A stretch of DNA of 64,000 nt from an uncultured Roseateles sp. (GTDB lineage: Bacteria > Pseudomonadota > Gammaproteobacteria > Burkholderiales > Burkholderiaceae_C), in assembly GCF_945956965.1 (NCBI RefSeq), contig NZ_CAMFJS010000027.1:1-64000 (forward strand), written 5' to 3'. The notes below the pieces were generated by a model that saw only the letters and a program-made list of their open reading frames with translations, was not told the origin of the DNA and ran no database searches. The position numbers and the translations under genes were made by a program. Below, piece by piece: positions 41,661-50,234 of the stretch (position 1 is its first letter; every line of letters begins with the position of its first letter).

Positions 41661-42854
41661 TCAGCGGCTGGTGGCCGTGCCATCGTCCGGCCACAGCGCC
41701 CACAGGCGCAGCGGCTGCTTCATGCGCCCGGCCTGGCTTTCGGCTTCGCGGCCCCAGCCCCAGAAGTAGTCGGCCCGCACCGCGCCGACTATGGCGCTGC
41801 CGGTGTCCTGCGCCATGGCCAGGCGGCGCAAGGGCTGGCTGCTCAAGGGCTCGCTGGCATCCAGCCACACGGGGGTGCCGTAGGGCACGCTGTTGCGATC
41901 CACGGCGATGGAGCGGCCCGGCGTCAGCGGCACGCCCTGGGCGCCGCGCGGCCCCAGGTTCAGGTCGGGCAGGGGTTCTTCGCGGAAGAAGACGTAGCGG
42001 GGATTGCTCCACAGCAACTCATTGCTGCGCTGCGGATTGCGGCGCAGCCAGTCGCGGATCTGCGGCCAGGAGGCCTCGCCGGGGCGCAGCTCGCCCCGCT
42101 CGATCAGCGTCTTGCCGATCGATTGATAGGGGTGGTCGTTATGCCCCGCAAAGGCCAGGCGCACCCATTGCTGGCTGCCGTCCTGGCCGGAAAACCGCAC
42201 CCGGCCCGAGCCCTGAATTTGCAGCACCAGCAGGTCCAGCGGGTCATCCAGATAGGCCAGTTCGCGCTCGCGCAGGCGGGCCTTCACGGCCGGCTCGGAT
42301 TCGATTTGCTGCCGGGTGAAATAGGGTCGGCGCTGCTGCAAATCTGCCGGGGCGCCGAGCACCGGCACCTTGAATGCGCCTTGCGGCCGCCGGGTGGCTT
42401 CCAGCTGCGGCTCGAAATAACCGGTCAGCAGGCCTTGGGCTTCGCCCTCCAGGCTTTCCACCCGGTAGGGGCGCAGATGCTGCATCAGCCACAGGCTGGC
42501 GCTGGTGTCGTCGGTCGGTGGCGGCTCCATGCGGGCGCGGGCGCAGACCGCTGCCCAGCCCGGGGCCGGGCGGGCACAGCTTTGCAGCAAGGCGGGCCAC
42601 AGCTCGGTGGCGCGGTCTTCGCCCCAGCCGGGCAGCTCGCTCCAGTCGGCGGCCACCCAGCGAGAGCGTTCGCGCAGCAAGACCTGGCGCTGGCGCGGCG
42701 CTTGCTCCTCCAAGGCCGGCGTGGCGGCGGGCAGGGGTGTGCCAGGTTTGCTCGGTGGCGCCGGCGGCGAGGAAGCGCAAGCCGTCAGCAGCCCTAGAAT
42801 CGCCAGCGCCGCCAGCCTGCCCCGCAGCTGGCCAACCCGGGACGGAGAAAACAT
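41661..42854 (-). CDS. mltA: Membrane-bound lytic murein transglycosylase A
   Basis: The 397-residue outer-membrane lipoprotein cleaves peptidoglycan glycan strands to 1,6-anhydro-muropeptides. The start at 42854 (MFSPSRVGQLRG) gives a standard lipoprotein signal (AILGLLTAC). MltA features are complete: GLLTGYFEPQLEATR, LLVLQIQGSGRVRFS, YQSIGKTLIERGEL, and the end with AVDRNSVPYGTPVWL, MAQDTGSAIVGAVRADYFWGWG with the catalytic Asp. An upstream start at 42920 is possible. The ATG at 42854 overlaps that of a plus-strand small gene within the palindrome CATG. Confidence 0.93.
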   Translation of the reverse strand: MFSPSRVGQLRGRLAALAILGLLTACASSPPAPPSKPGTPLPAATPALEEQAPRQRQVLLRERSRWVAADWSELPGWGEDRATELWPALLQSCARPAPGWAAVCARARMEPPPTDDTSASLWLMQHLRPYRVESLEGEAQGLLTGYFEPQLEATRRPQGAFKVPVLGAPADLQQRRPYFTRQQIESEPAVKARLRERELAYLDDPLDLLVLQIQGSGRVRFSGQDGSQQWVRLAFAGHNDHPYQSIGKTLIERGELRPGEASWPQIRDWLRRNPQRSNELLWSNPRYVFFREEPLPDLNLGPRGAQGVPLTPGRSIAVDRNSVPYGTPVWLDASEPLSSQPLRRLAMAQDTGSAIVGAVRADYFWGWGREAESQAGRMKQPLRLWALWPDDGTATSR

Positions 42855-42972
42855 GGCTGTGATCTTGCTGGAGGCTTTGCTGGCCTTGGCGCTATTGGTG
42901 TTCATCGTGTGGTGGACCATGTTCTCCGGCCGCAAAGGGGGCGAGCGCCGGGGCGATCAGAATCAAGAATAA
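42853..42972 (+). CDS. Small membrane protein (39 aa), divergent from mltA
   Basis: A 39-residue reading frame starts at 42853 with GGAG at 5-base spacing. It has one hydrophobic segment (about residues 3-24, ILLEALLALALLVFIVWWTMF) and a basic tail (SGRKGGERRGDQNQE). The ribosome-binding site and the membrane helix plus charged tail make it plausible, but it is short. Its start codon overlaps that of mltA on the other strand through the bases CATG. Confidence 0.45.
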   Translation: MAVILLEALLALALLVFIVWWTMFSGRKGGERRGDQNQE

Positions 42973-42987
42973 GCCCCAAGCCCCGCC

Positions 42988-45036
42988 TCAGTTCTTGTCT
43001 GGCGTCACGCTGTCGGCTTTGGGCGGCAAGAAAAAGCTGCGCGGCTGCTGCCGCAGGCGCTGCCAAATGGCCGCGGTGACCCGCGAGCGATCGGCCAGCC
43101 GGATGCCGCGTGAACGCAGGGCCACCTTGAGGGCCAGATAGAAGCTCACGCCCAGATTGAGCAAGCCGGTGGCGGCAATGCCTGCCACGCACCACCAGAA
43201 GGCGCTGAGCTGAAAGATGCCCAGTCCCAGCGCGCCGACGCTGGCGGCCAACTGGCCGGTGGACAAGGTGACGTGGCGCACATCCAGCGGCAGGCCGATG
43301 AAGGCCAGCACCGGCGGCACCAGGCCCAACATCATGCCCAGCGCCACATTGGCGGCCACGCCGCTGATGTTGTCGCGCCACCAGCGCGCCCAACGCGCCG
43401 CGCGGTTGGCGCCCAATCGGTGGATGATGCCGGGGTTCCAGGCGATGGCGCTTTCCAGGCGGTGGAAGACAAACCAGTTCTCCACCCAGCCTGCCACCAG
43501 GCTGCTGGCGAACAGCAGCACGCCGGTGAAGGCTGCAAACAAGACGGTGGGGCCCAGCAGGGTCAGACCATGCAGCACATAGTCGGCTTGCGCGGCGCCC
43601 ACCAGCGGCGCGCCAAACAAGGCGCGCCAGAGCAGCTGAATGCCCAGCACCACCGGCGCCACCACGGCCAGATTGCCCAGGATGCCGGCAATCTGTGAGC
43701 GGAACAGATTGGCCACCTCGTCCACAAAGCTGTCCAGCCCGCCCTCGGACTCGATGTGCTGCAGCTTGTGCGCCATGGCCGGCGCCGTCATGGCCGGCTG
43801 TTTGGTGGCCACGGTCCAGTGCAGCAAATGGATGATGAGGAAACTCATCGCGTAATTCATGCCGGCCCAAAAGCCCGACCACAGCGCACTCAGCCCCAGG
43901 GCCATGACCAGGAACTTGACGAAGGTGGTGCCCGCGATGATGGCGCCGCCGCCCGCGGCATGGCGCAGCATCATGCGGTAGTCGGCGCGGTCGCGTGTGA
44001 TGTAGTGCTCGCCGGTTTCGGCGCTGCGCTCTGCCACTTTGCGTGCCAGCAGCGAGTAATGCCGGGCGAACAGGGTGCGGATGCTGCGCCGCTCATGCCC
44101 CACGCGCACCAGGGCGGCAAGCAGCCGGGCCAGCTCTTGCTGCGGATGCTCACCGGCCAGGCTGTCCAGCAAGGCTTCGATGCGCTGGATGCGCGCCAGC
44201 AGTTGTTCCACCGAGAACATGATGTCCACCGACACGCCGAACTGTTCCAAGTGCTCGGGCACGCTGTTGGCGGCTTTGCGGCAAGCATCCAGCAGAGCGC
44301 GCAAAAAGCTCAGGGCCTGCATCGTGGCGGCGCGGTCGTCGGCTTGCACGGCCAGGGTCAAGGCATCGCAAGCGCTAGCAAGTTGCTCGAAGGGCTTGGC
44401 GGCCACGAGCGTGGGGCTCATGCGCCGGCGCAGCGTGCCGTTCAGGCCGGCGGACCGCACCGCGCTGACCAGGGCCGTCAGGCCGAAGAGCATGGGCTGC
44501 AACCAGGGCTTGGCTTGGCTGCTGTCCACCGAGCCGGGCTCGGGCTTGCCGATTTCCAGCAAGCGCTCCAGGCGCAGCAAGGTGCTGGCATCAATGCCCA
44601 GCAACCATTGTTCATCGGACTCTTCGGGGAAGAGCAGCTTGAACAGCTCGCCCAGATCGTTGGTGTCGGCGGTGCTGGGTAGCAGATGCTGGCCCAGGCG
44701 ATGGAAAAATTCGGGCCAGAAGGCCACGCGCGGGGCGAAGCCCACATCCACAAAGAGGCTGGCTGCGTCCAGATCGCGCCAGATCGAATTGAGCAAGCGC
44801 GAGACCGTCAGCGCATGTTCGGGGTGGCGGTCCAGCACATTGAGCAGGTGCTTGAGCCGCAGCAAGGGCAGCGGCGTTTGCACGGCGGCTTCGTCGCGCT
44901 CGGCCGGGTGGCGCAGCCACTCCAGCAAACGCGCCAGCCACAAATTGCGCGCCGCCATCTCCGCCCGCGGGTCGGCGGCATTGAGCAGGGCGGTGAGATC
45001 CCAGGCGACGCTGCGGCGCAAGCCCAAAAGTGCCAT
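42988..45036 (-). CDS. gcr: Gcr-type membrane protein (annotated 'site-specific recombinase', COG4389)
   Basis: The 682-residue protein matches the betaproteobacterial Gcr family. The N-terminal half is helical and soluble (LLRLKHLLNVLDRHPEHALTVSRLLNS), and the C-terminal half has about seven membrane helices (FVKFLVMALGLSALWSGFWAGMNYAMSFLIIHLLHW, VPPVLAFIGLPLDVRHVTLSTGQLAAS). I see none of the catalytic residues of tyrosine or serine recombinases; the name derives from an early gonococcal report and is probably misleading. Its start overlaps the stop of apaG, so the two are co-transcribed. Its role is unknown. Confidence 0.85.
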   Translation of the reverse strand: MALLGLRRSVAWDLTALLNAADPRAEMAARNLWLARLLEWLRHPAERDEAAVQTPLPLLRLKHLLNVLDRHPEHALTVSRLLNSIWRDLDAASLFVDVGFAPRVAFWPEFFHRLGQHLLPSTADTNDLGELFKLLFPEESDEQWLLGIDASTLLRLERLLEIGKPEPGSVDSSQAKPWLQPMLFGLTALVSAVRSAGLNGTLRRRMSPTLVAAKPFEQLASACDALTLAVQADDRAATMQALSFLRALLDACRKAANSVPEHLEQFGVSVDIMFSVEQLLARIQRIEALLDSLAGEHPQQELARLLAALVRVGHERRSIRTLFARHYSLLARKVAERSAETGEHYITRDRADYRMMLRHAAGGGAIIAGTTFVKFLVMALGLSALWSGFWAGMNYAMSFLIIHLLHWTVATKQPAMTAPAMAHKLQHIESEGGLDSFVDEVANLFRSQIAGILGNLAVVAPVVLGIQLLWRALFGAPLVGAAQADYVLHGLTLLGPTVLFAAFTGVLLFASSLVAGWVENWFVFHRLESAIAWNPGIIHRLGANRAARWARWWRDNISGVAANVALGMMLGLVPPVLAFIGLPLDVRHVTLSTGQLAASVGALGLGIFQLSAFWWCVAGIAATGLLNLGVSFYLALKVALRSRGIRLADRSRVTAAIWQRLRQQPRSFFLPPKADSVTPDKN

Positions 45037-45410
45037 CAGTGCAGAGCGCCGCTATCGGCCAGCATGAACTCGGGCACCTCGCTGTAGAACACCTCGGCAT
45101 CTTCGGTCACGCACAAAAAGCGCCCGCGCATGCTGCCTTGCTTGGTGCCGATCTGCGCCCAGCTGCTGTACTTGAAACTCTGGCCCGGCGCCAGCAGGGG
45201 CTGATGGCCGACCACGGCCAGCCCGTCCACTTTTTGCTCATGGCCACGCGCGTCGATGATGGTCCAGTGGCGGCCAATCAGCTGCGCCGAGATGTCGCCC
45301 ACGTTCTCGACCGTGACGGTGTAGCTGAAGGCGAAAACACCTTGCTCGGCTTGAGTCTGCTCGGCCAGTACTTCGACCTGGGCGCTGCATTTGAATTGGG
45401 GGTTTGCCAT
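45036..45410 (-). CDS. apaG: ApaG protein
   Basis: The 124-residue protein has the ApaG domain (FAFSYTVTVENVGDISAQLIGRHWTIIDARG, then GHQPLLAPGQSFKYSSW and GSMRGRFLCV). ApaG proteins bind nucleoside phosphates and affect cobalt/magnesium tolerance in enteric bacteria; the precise role here is inference. It overlaps the start of the Gcr-like gene in an ATGA-type junction. The start is preceded by TAGAAT seven bases upstream, so it may be leaderless. It is adjacent to tag, divergently. Confidence 0.93.
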   Translation of the reverse strand: MANPQFKCSAQVEVLAEQTQAEQGVFAFSYTVTVENVGDISAQLIGRHWTIIDARGHEQKVDGLAVVGHQPLLAPGQSFKYSSWAQIGTKQGSMRGRFLCVTEDAEVFYSEVPEFMLADSGALH

Positions 45411-45417
45411 GGCGCTG

Positions 45418-45423
45418 ATTCTA
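45418..45423 (-). promoter_or_regulatory. Candidate -10 element (TAGAAT) of apaG
   Basis: On the minus strand TAGAAT ends seven bases before the apaG ATG, with no Shine-Dalgarno sequence between, again suggesting a leaderless transcript. Confidence 0.4.
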
Positions 45424-45474
45424 GGGCGGGCGCTATGCTTCGAGCCAAAGCCCCTTCAACGCGAACGCAGCGCC

Positions 45475-46098
45475 ATGACTCAGCAAACTCTCTATCTCCC
45501 CCCTGATGGCTGGCCGCGTTGCCGCTGGTGCGCGGCTGCTGCAGGCGACGAAGCCTATCTGCGTTATCACGACACCGAATGGGGTTTCCCGGTGGCGACG
45601 GACCAGCGCCTGTTTGAGAAGCTGTGTCTGGAAGGTTTTCAGTCCGGTCTGTCCTGGCGCACCATCCTCAATAAACGCGAAGCCTTTCGCGCTGCATTCG
45701 CGGGTTTTGACTTTGCGCTGCTCGCACAGTTCGGCGCCGAGGATGTGGAACGCCTGCTGCAAGACGCCGGCATCGTGCGCCACCGCGGCAAGATCGAGGC
45801 CGTCATCAATAACGCGCAACGCTGCCTGGAACTGGTGGCCGAACAGGGCTCGCTGGCGCGCTATATCTGGCGCTTCGAGCCGCACCCGGCTGACTTGCCC
45901 GAAACGCCGCAAGCCTTGACCGAATCTGATGCTTCGCGCGCCCTGTCCAAAGATCTGAAAAAGCGCGGCTGGAAGTTTGTGGGCCCCACGACCATGTACG
46001 CCTTCATTCAGTCCATGGGTTTGATCAACGATCACGCCCTGGGTTGCGTGACCCGAGAGCAGGTGGACCAGGCGCGCGCTGATTTCAAGCGCCCCTGA
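45475..46098 (+). CDS. tag: DNA-3-methyladenine glycosylase I
   Basis: The 207-residue enzyme excises 3-methyladenine from alkylated DNA. It shows the Tag motifs: RCRWCA (Zn ligand), LRYHDTEWGFPV, FEKLCLEGFQSGLSWRTILNKREAF, KFVGPTTMYAFIQSMGLINDHALGC with late His/Cys Zn ligands. The start at 45475 (MTQQTLYLPP) was chosen over an upstream frame opening because family N-termini begin near here. It is divergent from apaG. Confidence 0.95.
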   Translation: MTQQTLYLPPDGWPRCRWCAAAAGDEAYLRYHDTEWGFPVATDQRLFEKLCLEGFQSGLSWRTILNKREAFRAAFAGFDFALLAQFGAEDVERLLQDAGIVRHRGKIEAVINNAQRCLELVAEQGSLARYIWRFEPHPADLPETPQALTESDASRALSKDLKKRGWKFVGPTTMYAFIQSMGLINDHALGCVTREQVDQARADFKRP

Positions 46099-46261
46099 GT
46101 CGCACGCCTTGGCTTCATGCCCGGGGCCAGGTCTTGCTGCGGCGTGGCGGCCGCCCTTGGGGCCACGCGCATCGCCCGGACAGGTAAGCGCACACTCTTT
46201 GTCATCGCCGTTTCATTGAGGCTCGCCACACTGCCCGCATTCACACACTTGGGGCGAGCTC

Positions 46262-47623
46262 ATGAAAAAGAACAATCTCAATGGCGGTGCCCGTGCAACC
46301 GTCCTGGCTGCCGCGCTGTTGACCGGCTTGGCACTGAGCGCCTGCGGTGGCGGCGGTGATGTGCAGACGCCGCTGCCCACGCTGGGCGGCCTGGATCCGC
46401 TGGTGATCGGCCACCGTGGCCTGCCGGGTCTGTTCCCGGAAGAAACCGGCCCCAGCTACGAAGGCGCTGCGGACGCCGGCGCTGATTCGCTGGAACTGGA
46501 CCTGCACCTCACCAAGGACTGCGTGCTGGTGGCGCGCCACAACCCCTGGCTCAGCGACAACACCAATATCGCCGCAGTGGCCAAGACCAATGCCGTGGTG
46601 GCCGCGCGCAAGCGCACGGTGCCGGGCGTCTTGGTGCCGGTGAAGTACGACGCAGCCAAATACGGCGGCCCGGCCAGCTATCTGAGCGATCTGACGAATC
46701 CAGCCGACCCGAAGTCGGTGCTGAAGTCGCTGGTGGTGGACGGTGAAGACCACACCAATGACTGGTCGATCAGCGACTTCACCGTTGCTGAACTGAAGCA
46801 GTGGCTGGGTGGCACCAGCTATGACAACGCCGCCGACCGCGTTCAGGCCACGGCCCAGAACGGCAAGTACCCGGTGCTGACCTTCCAGGAAGTGATCGAC
46901 ATCGCCGTGGCCAAGAGCAAGGCCAAGGGCCGCAGCATCAGCGTCTACCCCGAGTTGAAGAACCCGATCTGGAACAACGGCCAGGCCAAGGCCAATGGCT
47001 GCGGCGACCACGCTTTCGAAGACATCTTCCTCAAGCAGATCCGGGCCAACAATCTGGACAGCAAGGGCTCCGCCCTGCTGGTGCAGAGCTTCGACCCCGC
47101 CACGCTGAAGTATCTGCGCGCCCAGGGCATGAAGGCCACGACCGTGCAGCTGATCGACGGCAATGATGTCGACTACAAGACCGGCGCGATGATTTACGAG
47201 CAGCCCAACTCGGATCATTTCGTCTCCGGCCGCCCCTACAGCTGGACCCTGGCCGGCGACCCGCGCTACTTCGGCGTGATGCTCACCCCGGCCGGTCTGG
47301 CCGAGATCAAGACCTATGCCGATGCTATCGGCCCCTGGAAGCCCGAAGTGATGCTGCTGACCTCGCCCGATGGCACCGGCGGCGCCAAGGCGGTCAACAA
47401 GGCTGTGCCCAATAGCGTGATCGCAGATGCCCACAAGCTCGGCCTGGCCGTGCATGTGTTCACCTTCCGCAGCGAAGCGGGCCGCCTGGCCGGTGTCTAC
47501 GGCGGCGACCCGGTGGCCGAGTACCTGACCTACTTCCGCGCCGGTGTGGACGGGGTGTTCAGCGACTTTGCTGGCACAGCGTTCGAAGCTCGCAAGCGCT
47601 ATCTGCAGGAAATGGGTCGCTGA
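46262..47623 (+). CDS. Glycerophosphodiester phosphodiesterase lipoprotein (GlpQ-like)
   Basis: The 453-residue protein hydrolyses glycerophosphodiesters to glycerol-3-phosphate and an alcohol. It has a lipoprotein signal (LTGLALSAC), then the GlpQ opening IGHRGLPGLFPEETGPSYE, LELDLHLTKDCVLVARHNP, and a TIM-barrel series of strands to SRFAGT-like VFSDFAGTA. The catalytic His/Arg and the Glu/Asp metal ligands of the motif are visible. Family members in other bacteria of this size are periplasmic. No GlpT-type transporter is adjacent. Confidence 0.9.
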   Translation: MKKNNLNGGARATVLAAALLTGLALSACGGGGDVQTPLPTLGGLDPLVIGHRGLPGLFPEETGPSYEGAADAGADSLELDLHLTKDCVLVARHNPWLSDNTNIAAVAKTNAVVAARKRTVPGVLVPVKYDAAKYGGPASYLSDLTNPADPKSVLKSLVVDGEDHTNDWSISDFTVAELKQWLGGTSYDNAADRVQATAQNGKYPVLTFQEVIDIAVAKSKAKGRSISVYPELKNPIWNNGQAKANGCGDHAFEDIFLKQIRANNLDSKGSALLVQSFDPATLKYLRAQGMKATTVQLIDGNDVDYKTGAMIYEQPNSDHFVSGRPYSWTLAGDPRYFGVMLTPAGLAEIKTYADAIGPWKPEVMLLTSPDGTGGAKAVNKAVPNSVIADAHKLGLAVHVFTFRSEAGRLAGVYGGDPVAEYLTYFRAGVDGVFSDFAGTAFEARKRYLQEMGR

Positions 47624-47671
47624 TCGGCGAGGGCCACTTTGGGACCCTTTGGGACTTGAGAGTGACCAGCC

Positions 47672-47697
47672 CAGGGCTTGCCACGCGGCAGGCCCTG
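47672..47697 (+). terminator. Hairpin downstream of the GDPD gene (possible terminator)
   Basis: CAGGGCTTGCC (47672-47682) pairs with GGCAGGCCCTG (47687-47697), one mismatch, 4-nt loop. It is 49 bases after the stop but lacks a T-run, so it may be a stability hairpin. Confidence 0.4.
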
Positions 47698-47788
47698 AAA
47701 TGGGCGGCAAAAGCGCGCCGGCGGGCAGGCTCATAGAATCCAGGCCTGCGTTCCACGCGCCCATTCCAAACTAAGTAGCCGCCCCGCC

Positions 47789-48472
47789 ATGAGCACCAAC
47801 TTCCGCATCGCCCCCAGCATCCTCTCGGCCGACTTTGCCCGCCTGGGCGAGGAGGTGCGCAACGTCCTGGCGGCGGGCGCCGACTGGGTGCACTTTGACG
47901 TGATGGACAACCATTACGTGCCCAATCTGACCTTCGGGCCGATGGTCTGCGAAGCCCTGCGCAAGCACTCGGTCAAGCCCGACGGCACGCCTTGCCCGAT
48001 CGACGTGCACCTGATGGTCGAGCCGGTGGACGCCCTGGCCGTGGCGTTTGCCAAGGCCGGCGCCGATCTGGTGAGCTTCCACCCCGATGCCTCCAAGCAT
48101 GTGGACCGCACCCTTCAGCTGATCAAGGCCGAAGGCAAGCAAGCCGGTCTGGTGTTCAACCCGGCCGAGCCGCTTGACGTGCTGGAATGGGTGATCGACA
48201 AGGTGGATCTGGTGCTGATCATGAGCGTCAACCCCGGCTTCGGCGGCCAGAGCTTCTTGCCCAGCGCGCTGAAGAAGCTGGAGCAAGCCCGCCGCATCAT
48301 CGATGCCAGCGGCCGCGACATCCGCCTAGAGATCGACGGTGGCGTCAAGGTGGACAACATCCGCCAAATCGCCGATGCCGGCGCCGACACCTTTGTGGCC
48401 GGCTCCGCCATCTTCGGCAAGCCCAATTACAAGGCGGTGATCGACGCCATGCGTGCTGAACTGGCACGCTGA
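47789..48472 (+). CDS. rpe: Ribulose-phosphate 3-epimerase
   Basis: The 227-residue TIM-barrel enzyme of the pentose phosphate pathway interconverts ribulose-5-phosphate and xylulose-5-phosphate. Conserved residues are complete: [35 protein letters not shown] with the metal-binding His/Asp, [21 protein letters not shown], and the end [12 protein letters not shown] and AGSAIFG. It leads a four-gene operon with a low-molecular-weight phosphatase, an NTF2-like protein and an NRDE-family protein. Confidence 0.97.
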   Translation: MSTNFRIAPSILSADFARLGEEVRNVLAAGADWVHFDVMDNHYVPNLTFGPMVCEALRKHSVKPDGTPCPIDVHLMVEPVDALAVAFAKAGADLVSFHPDASKHVDRTLQLIKAEGKQAGLVFNPAEPLDVLEWVIDKVDLVLIMSVNPGFGGQSFLPSALKKLEQARRIIDASGRDIRLEIDGGVKVDNIRQIADAGADTFVAGSAIFGKPNYKAVIDAMRAELAR

Positions 48473-48477
48473 TCCTC

Positions 48478-48999
48478 ATGCCTGCGGTGCTGCTGGTCTG
48501 CACGGCCAATCTGTGCCGCTCGCCGCTGGCCGAGCTGCTGATGAAGACGCGCCTGCCGGGCTTCGGGCCTGGCGCGGCGCAGGCTTTTTCGGTGATTGAG
48601 TCGGCCGGCGTGCGCGCCGCACCTCGGCCCGGCCCCATCGACGCACGCGCTGCCGCTGCAGCGCAGCGCGCCGGGCTCAGCCCCAACAAGAAATGGCGTT
48701 CGCGCCGCGTGGTGGCGGCGGACTTTGAGCGCTTCGATCTGATTCTGGCCATGGACAGCGAGAACCTGCGCGAGTTGAAATTGCTGTGCCCGGCCGCCTT
48801 GCATTCGCGCTTGCACCTGCTGCTGGACTTCGCGCCCGGCCTGCAAGGCCAGGAAGTGCCCGACCCGTATTTCGGCCCGGCCCAGGGCTTTGACCATGTG
48901 ATAGGTTTGCTCAGCCAGGCCGTGCAAGGCCTGGGCCAAGCTTGGCGGGAGGGGCGTTTGCCCGTTGCGGCGCCATCCCCGAGCCGGATTGGCGCATGA
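48478..48999 (+). CDS. Low-molecular-weight protein-tyrosine-phosphatase family protein
   Basis: The 173-residue protein starts with the LMW-PTP active-site loop (C8-TANLC-R14-S15, matching CX5RS), and a late EVPDPYFGPAQGF supplies the general acid Asp. It is five bases after rpe and overlaps the next gene by four. Members dephosphorylate Tyr-phosphorylated proteins such as Wzc-like kinases or arsenate analogues; no tyrosine kinase is visible here. The C-terminal extension (AAPSPSRIGA) is not typical. Confidence 0.9.
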   Translation: MPAVLLVCTANLCRSPLAELLMKTRLPGFGPGAAQAFSVIESAGVRAAPRPGPIDARAAAAAQRAGLSPNKKWRSRRVVAADFERFDLILAMDSENLRELKLLCPAALHSRLHLLLDFAPGLQGQEVPDPYFGPAQGFDHVIGLLSQAVQGLGQAWREGRLPVAAPSPSRIGA

Positions 49000-49397
49000 G
49001 CGAGGTGCTGGCCCAGGCTTCAGCGGACATGCGGGCGCAGGCCAATACAGCCGCCGTCCTGGCCTATCTGCAGCACTACGCGCGCAAAGACATTGCGGCC
49101 ATTGAAGCGATGCTGGCCGAGGACGTCAGCCTGCGTGACTGGCAGATTGCCGTGCAGGGCAAGGCCGCAGCGCTGGCCGAAACGCGCAAGAACTTCGCCA
49201 ATGCGGCTGGCCTTGCCATCGAGGTGCTGAACCTCATGGCCGACACCACCAGCGTGGCCGCCGAGCTGAAGATTCGCGTTGAGCCGTTTGATGCGGCAGA
49301 TCCCGTTGAGCTGTTCGTGGTCGACGTCATCAGCTTCAATCCGCAAGGCCAGATTCAATCCATACGCGCCTACCTCGGCCGGGGCGAGGCCGCGTGA
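48996..49397 (+). CDS. Nuclear transport factor 2-like (SnoaL-type) protein
   Basis: The 133-residue protein has the alpha+beta cone of the NTF2-like superfamily: VLAYLQHYARKDIAAIEAMLAEDVSLRDWQIAVQGKAAALAETRKNF, then VDVISFNPQGQIQSIRAYLG. Start at 48996 overlaps the phosphatase stop (ATGA). No catalytic residue set is identifiable; members range from enzymes to ligand carriers. Operon position after rpe and the phosphatase suggests co-expression. Confidence 0.8.
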   Translation: MSEVLAQASADMRAQANTAAVLAYLQHYARKDIAAIEAMLAEDVSLRDWQIAVQGKAAALAETRKNFANAAGLAIEVLNLMADTTSVAAELKIRVEPFDAADPVELFVVDVISFNPQGQIQSIRAYLGRGEAA

Positions 49398-49419
49398 TGA
49401 TGTGCGGAGCGCCCAGCGC

Positions 49420-50223
49420 ATGTGCCTGATCGCCTGGCGCTGGCAGCCCGGCACTGCCACGCCCTTGCTGCTGCTGGCCAATCGCGATGAGTTCTATGCC
49501 CGGCCTACGGCGCCGCTGCGCTGGTGGCCGGGTAGCCGCGTGCTGGCGGGTCAGGACTTGCAAGCCGGGGGCACATGGCTGGGCCTGGGCGCTGGCGGGC
49601 GGCGCTTGGCGGCATTGACCAATTTTCGCGACCCTGGGCTGCTGCCGAGTGCGGCGGCGGCAGGCGCTGCGGCGCCCCCTTCGCGCGGCGCCTTGGTCAG
49701 CGATTTTTTGCAAGACGAGTCTCTCAGCGCGGCCGACTACCTGGCGCAACTGGCGCCGCGCGCGGCCGAGTTCCAGGGTTTCAACTTGCTGCTGTTTGAT
49801 GGCCAGCAATTGCTGGGCTTCGAGGGCCGCGCCAGCCGTGGGCAGCGCAGCCTCGTTCTAGAACCTGGCCTGTGCGCGGTCTCCAATGCCGGCTTTGACA
49901 CGCCTTGGCCCAAGCTACTCACGCTCAAGTCCGCGCTGGCCCAGCGCCTGGCCGAGGACCATGCGGCGCCGGGTGGGGATGAGGCTTTGCTGGCCTTGCT
50001 GCGCGACCCGCGCATCGCGCCGGATGAAAGCCTGCCCGCCACCGGCGTGCCGCTGGATTGGGAGCGGGCCCTGTCCGCCATCTTCATCGCCACGCCCACT
50101 TACGGCACGCGCGCCAGTGCCTTGCTGCGCCTGCGGCAAGACGGCGGCGGTTTTGATTTTCTGGAGCGCAGCTATGACGCCAGCGGCGTGATCGGCATGC
50201 GCGAATTCAGGGTGGCGGCCTAG
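49420..50223 (+). CDS. NRDE/TANGO2 family protein
   Basis: The 267-residue protein begins MCLIAW, the family signature (Cys2 next to the initiator Met), and continues with LLLANRDEFYARPTAPLRWW (NRDE motif), GGTWLGLGAGGRRLAALTNFRD, and VSNAGFDTPWPKL. TANGO2 relatives are linked to heme or metabolite handling in eukaryotes; bacterial function is unknown. It is the last gene of the rpe operon, 22 bases after the NTF2-like gene. Start 49420 fits the family N-terminus exactly. Confidence 0.9.
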   Translation: MCLIAWRWQPGTATPLLLLANRDEFYARPTAPLRWWPGSRVLAGQDLQAGGTWLGLGAGGRRLAALTNFRDPGLLPSAAAAGAAAPPSRGALVSDFLQDESLSAADYLAQLAPRAAEFQGFNLLLFDGQQLLGFEGRASRGQRSLVLEPGLCAVSNAGFDTPWPKLLTLKSALAQRLAEDHAAPGGDEALLALLRDPRIAPDESLPATGVPLDWERALSAIFIATPTYGTRASALLRLRQDGGGFDFLERSYDASGVIGMREFRVAA

Positions 50224-50234
50224 CCGGGCTCAGC

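Noticed and set aside
42988-45036. True site-specific recombinase as a sign of a mobile element
   Set aside because: No catalytic recombinase residues, several membrane helices, stable position next to apaG and tag; no attachment sites or integrase cargo.
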